A stretch of DNA of 64,000 nucleotides from Glebionis coronaria. Lineage: Eukaryota; Streptophyta; Magnoliopsida; Asterales; Asteraceae. The DNA lies in NCBI GenBank assembly GCA_025667525.1, contig CM046882.1:215558592-215622591 (forward strand), read 5' to 3'. Position numbers and translations under genes: made by a program. Below the pieces are notes generated by a model. The model was not told the DNA's origin. It was given only the letters and a program-made list of their open reading frames with translations, and searched no databases. Of this stretch, positions 31,789 to 42,636 are shown in pieces; the stretch's first letter is position 1, and every line of letters starts with the position of its first letter.

Positions 31789-33536
31789 TGATAGGTGTGA
31801 AAACACCCATCCTTTTACCACTAACTTCTTGCTAAAACAAGACCAAAACGTGTATTTAATGTCATTTGTTTGGAATTATGCGTGTTTTGTGTGTTTGTTG
31901 TGTTTTCAGAGCCAACCGGATAAATATTGAAGAAAACATGGGATTGCACGGGTTTTATTGAAGAAAAAGGCTGAAGACGAAGTCTATTGTCCAAGAGTTG
32001 CAAAAGATTTGAAGTCAATGGACCTATTTGAAGATTTATCGAAGAAAAGGACCAAAGATGGAAGATTTACATATGTCGAAGAACTGAAGTCTATTAAACG
32101 AAGAAATTAAAAGACGAGTTGAATTTATTCATCGACAAATCCCGAATCTGAGTCGAAAACGTCAACTCTACTGAAAAGCCGAGAAGACAAAAAGAGAGGA
32201 AGAAAGCCCACTCACCAACCAAGCCCACAAGGACTATAAATAGGAGAGACCCTCACATTTTGTAGGCAGCTTTTATTTTTTTCTTCTTTCTTTCTTTTTG
32301 TTTCGTAGGGAAGAAGCCAACACCACTAAGGTGTTGGTGATTTTTATTTTTCTTAATTCAATCTTGAATCTTGTAAGTGTTTAATCTTTCCTTTTGTTTA
32401 CTCTACATTAAGCCATCAATATCATCTTCTATTTTCATCTTGTTCATCTTCATCTTTTTTATTTAAAGTTTAAAGTTCTTATTTGGTTGATTTTAATCTT
32501 CAAAAGTAAGTGGGTTTTATGTTTTTAGTGTTTTGATTTGATGTTTATGATTTGTAGATGAATAAAAGTTACTTTGGTTAAATTTTTGGTTAAAAACTTG
32601 GTTGATTTTGGTGAAAATCGTGCTTTATTGGTTTCCTTGTTCTTCGTCTCCATTCCTACCCAGATTCTGAATCAAAGGTTTGTGGCAAATATTCCGGATG
32701 AGCATTGTCATTCCGGATGAAGCTTTTTAGTTAAGTGTTTCCGAATCAAATCAATAATCCGGATCAAGCTTTTTGTCTTTATATTCCGAATTAATATTTT
32801 ATTCCGAACGAAAGATTTTTATTAGTCATTCCGAATCAAGTGTTCATCCGGAATAATTAATATTCCGGATGAGTGTTTACATTCCGAATCAAAGTTTTAG
32901 TCAAATATTCCGGATAAGTGTCACTTTAGTTTAGTTATTCCGAATGAAAGAATATTCCGGATGAAGGGATATTCCGAATGAGACAAAGTATTCCGAGTAA
33001 ACGAATTGTTCCGGATCAGTTTTTATTCCCCATGAGCGGGTATTCCGAATCAAGCTTTTTCTCCTTTTATTCCGAGTCAGCAAGTTATTCCGCATGAAGC
33101 AAAGGTATTCCGAATGAAGCAATTATTCCGAATCAAAGTTTTCAAAATTTATTCCGAATCAGAACTTTTTGATATTCCGAATCAAGCCTTTTTGTCATTT
33201 TATTCCGGATCAAGGAATATTCCGGATGAAGGTTTTTGTCTGATTTATTCCGAATAAAGGCTGCATTCCGAATCAAGGGTTTTCAGCAAGGGTATTTACT
33301 GTTACTGTTTTATTTTAATTCTAAGTTTTATTTTAATTCAAGTTTTATTTTTATTAATTAATTGCTTTTAGTTTACTTTTATTTACTTCACGCATTTAAT
33401 CCTTTTTAGTAGATTAGAAAACCAATCCCCTTTTTAGTTACCAAGAACAACTATTCCACTTGAACCGTGATCAATTCGAGAAGATTCCGAGAAAAAATCT
33501 GAACCCCATCAAAATATCTAGTATCAACGATCTTGG
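31789..33536 (+). repeat. 3' LTR of element A
   Basis: It pairs with 4352-6115 and is followed by the ACGAT duplication (33537-33541). TATAAATA at 32235-32242. Its word array (32661-33278) retains more intact TCCGGA cores than the 5' copy. Confidence 0.92.
32661..33278 (+). repeat. Array of ATTCCGAATCA-like words in A 3' LTR
   Basis: Same array as 5226-5866, slightly shorter because of small deletions near the start and near 33170. Confidence 0.85.
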
Positions 33537-33541
33537 GCTAG

Positions 33542-34645
33542 AAGCTAAGTAACTTTTCAAATCGTACAACCTTATTTATTGAAGATAAATTTATTAGGAA
33601 GCGATGGGAGAATAGGCTTATAATCAACTCACATAAATTCACGAAAGAATACCAAACTTATAATTGACTCTATCATGTCTCGTTCTCCACAATTTAAAAT
33701 CTCAAGGAATGAGACTCGTGGATGCTTAGCCAATTAAATCAAAGTTTTGGGTTTTCGAGTCATCTATAGGATCTTGCAAATTTTAGACTTTTTCAAGTTT
33801 AGAATTCACATTTTAAAGTTCTCTTGATAAACGACTCTCTAGGATCAATTATAGGAACTTGCGAAAAGTTCTTGTTCTTAACCCGTGAGAGTTAATACTT
33901 TCGTGTTTTAAAGTTCCCTATATAAAAGGCTAGCAAAACTTGACTTAAACACGTTAAGGATACTAGCTAGAGTAAACTTAGATAAGTAAACTCGGGTTGA
34001 GTCAAAAGATTCACAACGTTGAAAATTAAAACCACTTTATCAAAATTTAATTCTAGTAAAGAAAGAAAATAACTATACGAAGGTAAAACTACTAGGCCAA
34101 AATAGATCAAAAATTTTGAAAAATGTCGAAAAATCGATTTTCCCGTTAAAATGAGGACAAATACAAGGAAAAGACCACTTAACTTCGATAGAAGTCCCCC
34201 TACACTTAATATAAACATTGTCCACAATGTTTAAGCATGTGGAAGTAAACTCCCCTACACTTAGGACATTGTGCACGTTGTTTAAATCTTGTTAAGGAAA
34301 GGACAACTAACGAGATTCCTATTTTAATATTGGAAAATATAAAATAGTGAATCGAAAAGAGTTTAGGATAAAACCGGGAAGACGGGTACACGGAATCACG
34401 GGTCGTCAAAAGTTATTAAGAATGGATCTTTGAAAGCTCGAATCCCTGCACATGATTAGAAAGAAGACAAACAACATACTAGGGTCTCCCCCTACACTTA
34501 TTATAAAAACAAGAGAAAAAGGATAGATACTGCGGGTTGCCTCCCGAGAAGCGCTTTTTTTGTTAACCGAGTCGTGAGCCTGACTCGACCTTGATTAGCA
34601 TAGGAAGAAGCTTGAAAAACATCCACCAGGATCAAATACATGGTT
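33542..34645 (-). other. D 3' noncoding region, proximal part
   Basis: In the minus-strand sense it holds, after the ORF stop, the post-coding hairpin (34533-34546), PPT-like boxes (34488-34499, 34252-34262, 34196-34207), the TAAACATTG-TGGA-CAATGTTTA hairpin (34212-34233) and the twin hairpins (33855-33896, with GTTAAG reading GTTAAT on the plus strand). It then meets element A at 33541. Confidence 0.7.
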
Positions 34646-36487
34646 TTAGTCCATCAAATAGCACAAGCGTAAGGCGAATAAGGCAAGCCAAAGAAGAGTA
34701 GGCAAGGTTCCCTTAAGAAAAGATGGAGCACGGTGGTAGCAAGGGTGATGAGGTGCAAGCATATCTCCAAAAGTTTCAAGAATCTTTCCTTTTATTTCAT
34801 CAGATGGATACTGAGATGGCTTAACAATTGCAATACCGGGATCGAACACCTTTTCCTTTAGGGGAAAATAACACTCAGGCTCAGCAGATCTTGAAGAAGA
34901 TCCGATCATAAATCTCGCAATCTCATCCTCGGAGGGTGGATATAGAGGTGTCAAGACATACGTGCTGTGGATATCGGTGTCGTCCGGTTTCTTCTCCTTT
35001 GAAAGAAGTTTCTTCAAATCCGTAGAAGGATAAAGACCATAATCATCAAAGTCTAAAGGAGGGGCATCACTCTCATTTGGGAAGTAAGTGTTGAGAAAAG
35101 TAGCAAAGTCTTCCTCAAATGAGTAGTCATCCAAAGTAGGATCAAGTGTTGTAGGCGGAGGATCTTCATCATGAGAAGAATCACTCGAAAGAGTATCGGA
35201 CTCATCAAAATCATCATAAGTGGGCCTGTCTGGATACTCAGAAGAAAAATCATCATAATCATCTCCATCGGAACTAGAATCGTCATCATAAGCATCAAAG
35301 ATCGGTGGAGAATCATAAATTGGTGGACGATCGGAATTGGACAGAGAATCATCCACATCATCTTGGAATAGTGGATTATCATATCAAGAATCGAATAGAG
35401 GATTGTTGTAGACAACAAAATCATCAAGCACATTAATCATATTCGCTGATTCTCTTCCATTAGATTTGGTTGTGATCTTCCCCATTTTGAACACTTGTGC
35501 CTCATTCCTGACCCTCAAAATTAACTCACCTTCGGCAACATCGACTAAGGCTTTTCCGGTTCTTAAAAATGGCCGACCAAGTATTAAAGGAATACGAGGG
35601 TCCACTTCATAATCAACAACAACGAAGTCGACCGAAAAAGTGAAGGTGCCAACTTTAATAAACACGTCTTCAGCAATACCAACGGGGTAAGCGAGAGTAC
35701 GATTTGCTAGCTCAAGAGTCATATTTGTTGGTGTAAGATCGGGTAATGATAGTGATTTCCAAACACTTAAAGGCATCAAATTAATACTTTCCCCGAGATC
35801 AGCTAGGGCAGTAAATTCTTCGGTTTTGTTAAAAATGCAAGGCAACACAAAACGACCGGGATCACCAAGTTTCTCCGGAAGTTCTTTAAGAATAACTGCA
35901 GAACAGTTTTCATTTAAGCGTGTGTTGACAAGCTCAACCAACTTTTCCTTCTTGTTAAGCAATTCTTTGAAACCGCTGATTTGATTTCGAAGGCTCGTGA
36001 CCATGGATGGTGGGAAGTAGCACGACAAAACTCGTTGAGTCATGTCGTCCCAAGTATGAATGGAATTCTTCGGGAGACGATCAAACCATTTTTCGGCGTG
36101 GTGGGATAAAGTATGTGGAAAGAGCTGTAGGCGAAGGACATCCATAGTAACACCGGGCAACTTCATGCTTTGAGTAATAGTAATGAATTTGTCAAGGTGC
36201 TTGTTGGCATCATCATCAGGCAATCCGCGGAATGGATTAGTTTGCACTTGTTGGATCATGTGATGCTTCAACGAAAACTCCGGAGCCGTGATTTGCATCG
36301 GCGCAATCGGTCCTCCTCGTCCAAACATTGTGGGTTGACAAAGCTCCTCCATTGTCTAAAGATCGGGTGGGGGAACATTGTTGTTGTTATTGTTGAGGTG
36401 CGGTGGGTTATTGTTTTTGTTCACACCTGCCATAGCTAAATCTTCATGAGTCTCGGGCTCTGGATAAGTTGAAGATCTAGTACGCAT
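34646..36487 (-). pseudogene. Element D gag-protease-acidic tail ORF with two nonsense mutations
   Basis: It starts MRTRSS at 36487. One frame runs to 34646 with stops only at 36356-36358 (TAG) and 35384-35386 (TGA). Order: short Asn-rich N-terminus; gag capsid region (SLKHHMIQQ ... WFDRLPKNS ... YFPPSMVT); an internal deletion joins this directly to the pre-protease region ([21 protein letters not shown]), so the zinc knuckle and coiled coil are lost; protease with ALADLGES and LILGRPFL; then an Asp/Ser-rich acidic tail with a KVFDPGI motif similar to the end of B's ORF. There is no RT or integrase, and the 3' hairpin follows 100 nt after the stop. Confidence 0.8.
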
Positions 36488-36738
36488 ACACCTGCAAAAG
36501 CAAAAGAAAAAGATACCAAACACAAAGAGAATATATGTACACTTAGAAAAATAAAATCTTTTTGGTGCAAAACTTTGAAAAAGAAATGCTTTTTATACGT
36601 TTTTTAATATTTTTGTATTTTTTGAAATTTTTATGGATTTTTGAAAATTTTTGTACACGAAAAATAACTCTCACGAATGAACGGATCCCAAAAAGCAACG
36701 CGTCTCTCACAGAAAACCGTTAATCTTTACGAAAAGAG

Positions 36739-36753
36739 CCGGCAGCGGCGCCA
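36739..36753 (-). promoter_or_regulatory. Primer binding site of D
   Basis: On the minus strand TGGCGCCGCTGCCGG, 2 nt after the 5' LTR, differs by one base from the tRNA-Asp-type site of B. Confidence 0.75.
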
Positions 36754-36755
36754 TT

Positions 36756-38703
36756 TAATAACTAGGGTTTTGCCCAGTATAAAAATTAAGTTCGTTGAAG
36801 TGGTCTAATCGAATTGATTATTGGTAAACGTGCGACTCAGTCGTCTTTTGGTGGAAAACAAGGATTTGTCGTTGTTGTAAATTAAAAGTGCAAGACTTTA
36901 AAGTAAAAGGCGGTTAATTAAAAACTAAAACTAATTAAACGTAAATGGTGCAATATTAAAATTTTAAAGAAAATAAATCAAATGACAGAAAATTAAAGCG
37001 TGACGAAAAATTAAATTGACAATGTAATAACAATGTGAACTATAAAACTAAACTAAAAGACAAATAGCGGGAAAAAATAAATGTTTGAGACTAAAACTGA
37101 GGATAAACAAAACCTGAGCCGGGATCCAATATACTGTCACCATTCGGAATACCCAACTAGTACTGTTTATCCGGAATATCACCTAGTACCTTATCCGGAA
37201 TAATCACCGAGCCCTTATCCTGAATATGCACTTGTGATTTATCCGGAATAACCTGTTATCCGGATTCCTTTGCCAAAGCTTATCCGGAACAAGCTGTCAC
37301 CTTATCCGGAATAATCTTCAACTCCTTATCCGGAATAATCTGAATCTACTTATCCGGAATAATTCCACAAATCCTTCTTATCCGGAATAACTGCTTGTCC
37401 GGAATAATGTACTGAGCGTTATCCGGAATAAGTTTTTCTGCGGCTTATCCTGAATTCCCACGAGCTTTTTATCCGGAATATGGCAACCAAGCCTTATCCG
37501 GAATAAATTCCGGACGCTTATCCGGGATAACTTTTGAAGTCCTTATCCGAAATAATATACTCGATCCTTAACCGGAATATCCAACTTCGTCTTATCCGGA
37601 ATAAAGGGTTTTTAACCCTTATCCGGAATAATTCCCTGGTGGCTAATCGGAATAAAATTCTGACTTATATCCAGAATATTGGATCTGAGTGATGTTCGGA
37701 ATAAAGGGGTTTTACCAAAACCCGGATAGCAATTAAAATCAAATAAGCTAAAACTAAAATTAAGCTAGGAACAAATAAGCACTTAACTAAAACTTTAACC
37801 AAAACACTTTTAAGAAAAAGCTATTAAGCCAAAATTTAAAAACTTTTAAGAAAACTAAATGATAAAAATATTAAAAATCAACTTTTTATAAAATTTAACT
37901 AAAAAGCACTTAATCAAATTTAAGAAAAACACAATAAGCTATCAAATCAATAAGCTAACAGATCAATAAGCTAACACAATGATAATCATAAAAAAAACAT
38001 AACAAGTAATCAAACAAGCATGACAATAAGATAATAATCACAAAGATTAACAAAAATAAGAAGGGTAGAATGAGAGATTAAAATAAAACTTGATTAAAGA
38101 AAAGATTAAACAACAAAATTAAAAACACTTACTTGGAATTAAAGGAATTAAAGTGCAAGACAAGTATTTAAATTGACAATTAATTAAAATGACATGAAAT
38201 TAAGGTGGAAAGACTAATGTGTCAAATTAGCTAACAACTCCTAATGACACATTAGGAGTCTATTTATAGTGATTAGGAAAACTAAGCATGTGTTGGTTCC
38301 TTCTTCTTTCTTTCTCGATTTCACGTCTTCTAATTTCTTCGACTTTTTCGACTTTGTCTCGGGATTAATAAACTCGTCTTGTAATTTCTTCATTAATTTA
38401 GACTTGAGTTCTTCGGCTTTTATTAAACTTCCGTCTTTAGACTTTTTCTTCGATAAATCTTCAGAATTGGCCTTGGACTTCCGTTCTTTTGGCACCCTTG
38501 ATCTTTTGACTTCGTCTTTTGTCTTTTTCTTTGATAAAAGCCCGTTAAAGCCCGTGTTTTCCTCCCTTTTCACATTTTGATCCTAAATCACAACAAAAAC
38601 ATAAACCACGCATAATTCCGACATTTACGACATACAATACACGTTTTGGCTTGGTTATTATTGTAGTTAAGTGGTAAAAGGATGGGTGTTTACACACCTA
38701 TCA
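36756..38703 (-). repeat. 5' LTR of element D
   Basis: It pairs with 1444-3371. A TATAAATA box lies on the minus strand at 38261-38268. The CAACT duplication follows at 38704-38708. Confidence 0.9.
37142..37706 (-). repeat. Array of TTATCCGGAATAA-like words in D 5' LTR
   Basis: The better preserved copy of the array at 1852-2378: most units keep an intact TCCGGA core. One extra unit near 37236 is missing from the other LTR. Confidence 0.85.
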
Positions 38704-38708
38704 CAACT

Positions 38709-40587
38709 CAACAACATTCTCAGCAAATTCCTACTCATGTTCATCTTCAGAATGAAATAGTTGCTGAAAATGCAAACAATGCGATGCTCAACGAACACAA
38801 GTTTGTTAATCCATTTGCGGCTTCCACAAGTACTACTCAGCCTTCAACACCATATGTGGATCCGTCGAGCTCGCATCAGGTTTCTGATACATTTCCACAT
38901 GAACACAAATGGACTAAGAATCATCCTTTGGTTCAAGTGATTGGGAATCTCTCATGACCAGTCTCAACAGGAAATCAGCTGCGTACCGACGGTGATACGT
39001 GTATCTATGCACTATCAGTCAGCACAATGGAACCAGCAAGTGTGAAAGAAGCAATGATCGATGCATCATGGATTGATTCTATGCAAGAAGAACTCAATCA
39101 GTTCATCCGGCTTGATGTATGGGAGTTAGTACCTCGACTAGACAATATCGATCCCCTTACTTTGAAATGGTTATTCAAAAACAAGACGGATGAGGAGCAA
39201 ACGGTCATTAGGAACAAGACTCGGTTAGTCGTGAGAGGTTATAAACAACAGGAGGGAATTGATTTCGCAGAATCCTTCGCCCTGGTTGCTCGAATGGAAG
39301 CTATTAGGATTTTCTTGGCATACGCATCACACAAATCATTCACTGTGTATCAAATGGACGTGAAGACGGCTTGCTTGCATGGGGCGTTAAAAGAAGATGT
39401 GTAGGTATGTCAACCTGAAGGTTTCATCAATACCGAACATCCAAGCCATGTCTACAAGTTGAAAAAGGCAATTTATGGTTTGAAACAAGCACCGAGGGCA
39501 TGGTACGACGAATTATCATCATTTATTCTACAAAATCACTTCAGCAAAGGAACCATTGATCCAACATTGTTTATCAAGCACTACGGAAACGACATCTTGG
39601 TGGCTCAGGTCTATGTAGATGATATTATATTTGGTTCTACTAACCCAAAATATTCCATATTATTTGCCGACCTTATGAAAAGCCGATTCGAAATGTCCAT
39701 GATGGGGAAATGACGTTTTTCTTGGTCTCCAAGTTCACCAATCCCCCCGTGGTATTTTCATAAATCAGTCCAAGTATGTGTTTGAGATTCTAACGAAATT
39801 TGGCATGGAAAACTGTGATCCTATTGGTACTCCAATGGACACTAAACACAAGCTTGATTTGAATAAGAATGGGATATTTGTATATGCTACAAAATACCGA
39901 AGCATGATCGGGTCCCTTATGTACTTAACTTCAAGCAAACTAGACATTGTGCATGCTACTTGTTTATGTGCTCGGTACCAGGCGAAGCCAACCGAGAAGC
40001 ACCTCAAGGAGGTTAAAAGGATCTTTCGTTATCTCCGGGGAACCATTAACATGGGTCTCTGGTATACGAAGGATTCTGGTTTTAATCTCACTGGTTTTTT
40101 AGATGCCGACCATGCAGGGTGTCATGATACATTCAAGAGCACTTCCGGTGGAGCACAATTCTTAGGCGAGAAGCTAGTGAGCTGGTCATCAAGAAAACAA
40201 GACTGTACGGCGTTGTCCACCGCAGAAGTAGAATATGTGTCTCTATCCGTGTGTAGTGCTCAAGTCCTTTGGATGAGAACACAACTCACGGATTATGGCT
40301 TTCACTTTAACAAAGTTCCTATTTATTATGATTCACAATAAGCCATAGCCATATCCTGTAACCCGGTCCAACACTCCAAGACCAAGCACATAGCTGTCCG
40401 ATTCCATTTCATAAAGGAGCATGTGGAAAAAGGAAAGATCGAACTGTACTTTGTCAAGACGGACTACCAGCTAGCCGACATCTTCACCAAAGCTCTTTCT
40501 CAGGAAAGATTTGAATTCTTGGTTCGTCGACTTGGTATGCGTAGTCTCACTCCAGATGAACTTGAACGTCTTGCACATTCGCAGTAA
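38709..40587 (+). pseudogene. Element E: Ty1/copia reverse transcriptase and RNase H, broken
   Basis: It continues the frame of 1258-1443. The RT has [39 protein letters not shown] and the catalytic [10 protein letters not shown] near 39615. RNase H shows DADHAGC, LSTAEVEY and, at the end, KHIAVRFHFIKEHV. Breaks: TGA at 38955 (Arg position), TAG at 39402, a lost base near 39708 that shifts the frame, and TAA at 40339. The coding end is near 40587. The large set of defects fits E being the oldest layer of the nest. Confidence 0.85.
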
Positions 40588-42068
40588 CCATGTATATATC
40601 TATCAGAAAATCAAAATACAAAAATATAAAACCTATAAAAACAAAATAAAAAATGAGAAAATCTTTCAAAAATACCAAAAATATTCTTCTTCGACATGTC
40701 TCTCAGCATCGATAATATGGACGTACTTAGCAATGTTGTTCAATAACGACACAGGTACGTACATAAAGTTCGAATGAGAGTTCAAATGTTTTCAAAACAT
40801 GTCTTTTCTATTTTCTTCTCATAATGGTTTATAGTCACATGTCAGACTATAACCCGGTCCCCAAAGAAAGGAAAGTATTTGACATATCCTCAACAACGAG
40901 AAATTAATTTTTCTCGGTCATGGGCTTATATAAAAACATTCAAAGTTTTAAGCTCATGAACACAAGGAAAATTTTCATTTATGTACATTATTCCTTAACA
41001 ACTGGAAAGTAAGCTTTCTCGGGTTTTTGAGCACAATTTTTCAAAGTATTTCAAAACTGTGTGCTCATATACTCCCCTAATTTTAATTAGAATTTCTTTT
41101 CGAGGGGGAGTACAAACTTTCATGCAACATTATTCTCTCCATGTTTCATCACTAGTTTTACAAAAATTTCAAGGTCATGCAATTTTTGAGGGGGAGAATA
41201 GTGATTAAAATGTGTTATCTTGGATAAGATCTTTGATATAAGTGCTTTCTCTTCCTAATATGTGAAAAAACCTTTCCTTTTATGATGCACATATACAGGG
41301 GGAGCGTTTTGGTGATATAAAAAAACCTTCAAGGTGTAAACACTGATTTCATCAACACCTTGATTGCTTTTTCAACATGTTTTTCTGGTTACGATATCTA
41401 TACCCTTAAACACATTAATTCACGACGGTATTGGTGTCAAAAGGTGGTTAGGTATTCGTCCTATGATCCAACCAGAACCGGAGGGATCTTCCCAGGGACA
41501 ATCCATTAGAATTTAGATGTCCTTAGGAAAGATGGAGTAGTTGAGTGTACGTGAAAAATGCCGACTAATGACTTAAGCTAGCACTGGAAGAATCACAACA
41601 AGGTGCTAGTTATGACGTCTTGGTAAGCATTGAATGGGTTGAAGAATGAAAAAGAAATGTAAGGATAAAGGGTGTAAAGAAAGAAGCCCTACATACAACT
41701 TAGGTAGAAACCGGGTCAATACATCTATTATCAAAATCACTTTGATGATTTCTGATACTGAAAACAAAGCATCAGGGACCCAGTGATGCAATGCACAACC
41801 GTTCCCAGCCTACTCAAGCTTCTCTCAAAAGAAGTTTGTTTTATTGTCACGGAGTTCAACTCATTTATATCAACTATCTCACTCCGAGATAGTAGATATT
41901 GAAAAGGTGGCAGTCTGCTCCAGCCTCCGATCATCAAATAAACGTGCACTTATAGAGTCTAGTGCCAACGAGATTCATCATAAATCTCATAAGGACACTT
42001 ATTCCATATATCAAGTATTGTTCATCACTAGAACACATGCGATAATTTACAAAGTCCTACGCTCTATC
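40588..42068 (+). other. E 3' noncoding region; LTR edge not found
   Basis: No ORF of note. Three G-rich polypurine-like boxes lie at 41102-41110, 41188-41196 and 41297-41304, a layout I associate with the Sirevirus (SIRE) lineage of copia elements. I could not identify an LTR start after any of them. From about 41400 on I recognise nothing. Confidence 0.5.
41102..41304 (+). promoter_or_regulatory. Three polypurine-tract-like boxes of E
   Basis: GAGGGGGAG (41102-41110), GAGGGGGAG (41188-41196) and AGGGGGAG (41297-41304). At least one should be the true polypurine tract of the copia element. Confidence 0.5.
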
Positions 42069-42480
42069 CTTGTGATATTGCCAGAACATTCAGAGTGATA
42101 CTCATTAGTATTCACAATGATGAATGGAAATCCTTCCAGTGTTAACATCAAACAGCACTGCGGTAGGTAATATGTAAGATTCACTTGAATGGAATATATG
42201 TTAACTAGAAAGCAACAGTGGTTTGATTCTTTTGTGATTCAAACTCGTTCCAGGTCTCGACGCAATATCTTTATGATCTTTCCAGAACATTCAGAGTAAT
42301 ACTCCTCAGTATTTACAGTGACGAATTGAAATCCTTCCAGTGTCATCATCAAACAGCACTGCGGTAGGTGACTTGTGAGATTCCATACGAATCTAACTTG
42401 TGTCAACTGGAAAACAATAATGGTTTGATTCTTATATGATTCAAACTTGTTCCAGGAAATTGAATTGACGACTTAATCAG
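42069..42480. repeat. Tandem duplication, 211-bp period, two units
   Basis: Unit 1 from about 42069 and unit 2 from about 42280 share CCAGAACATTCAGAGT, AAATCCTTCCAGTGT, CATCAAACAGCACTGCGGTAGGT and TGGTTTGATTCTT in the same order, with about 15 percent divergence by eye. There is no coding potential. Confidence 0.7.
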
Positions 42481-42636
42481 CAGAATGGAACTGCATGATT
42501 CACTCCTTACTATGAAGTATCTTTCGATATATTCAAGTATTGAGAACGGCTACCACAACCGGAAACCCTGTCAAGGAAGTTCATTGAACTTACCTAATCA
42601 CAGGTACAATATTCGTACTGTATAACGGGAAACCGG

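Larger units (their letters stand above)
4352..33536 (+). mobile_element. Element A: Athila/Tat-like gypsy retrotransposon, interrupted by B
   Basis: LTRs 4352-6115 and 31789-33536 flank a primer site, gag, protease, RT, RNase H, integrase and 3' region on the plus strand. The duplication ACGAT is at 4347-4351 and 33537-33541. The gag-pol coding region is split by element B at 7843-26114 (duplication AGGGG). A is the only element of this nest that retains polymerase and integrase sequence, but several frameshifts make it inactive. Confidence 0.92.
1444..38703 (-). mobile_element. Element D: non-autonomous Athila/Tat-like gypsy retrotransposon, interrupted by A
   Basis: Two LTRs (1444-3371 and 36756-38703) flank an internal region that reads on the minus strand: primer site, gag-protease-acidic ORF, 3' noncoding region, polypurine tract. 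The 5-bp duplication CAACT lies at 1439-1443 and 38704-38708. The internal region is split at 4352-33536 by element A, with its own duplication ACGAT. No reverse transcriptase, RNase H or integrase sequence is present between the ORF end and the post-coding hairpin, so D would need enzymes from a relative. Confidence 0.9.
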
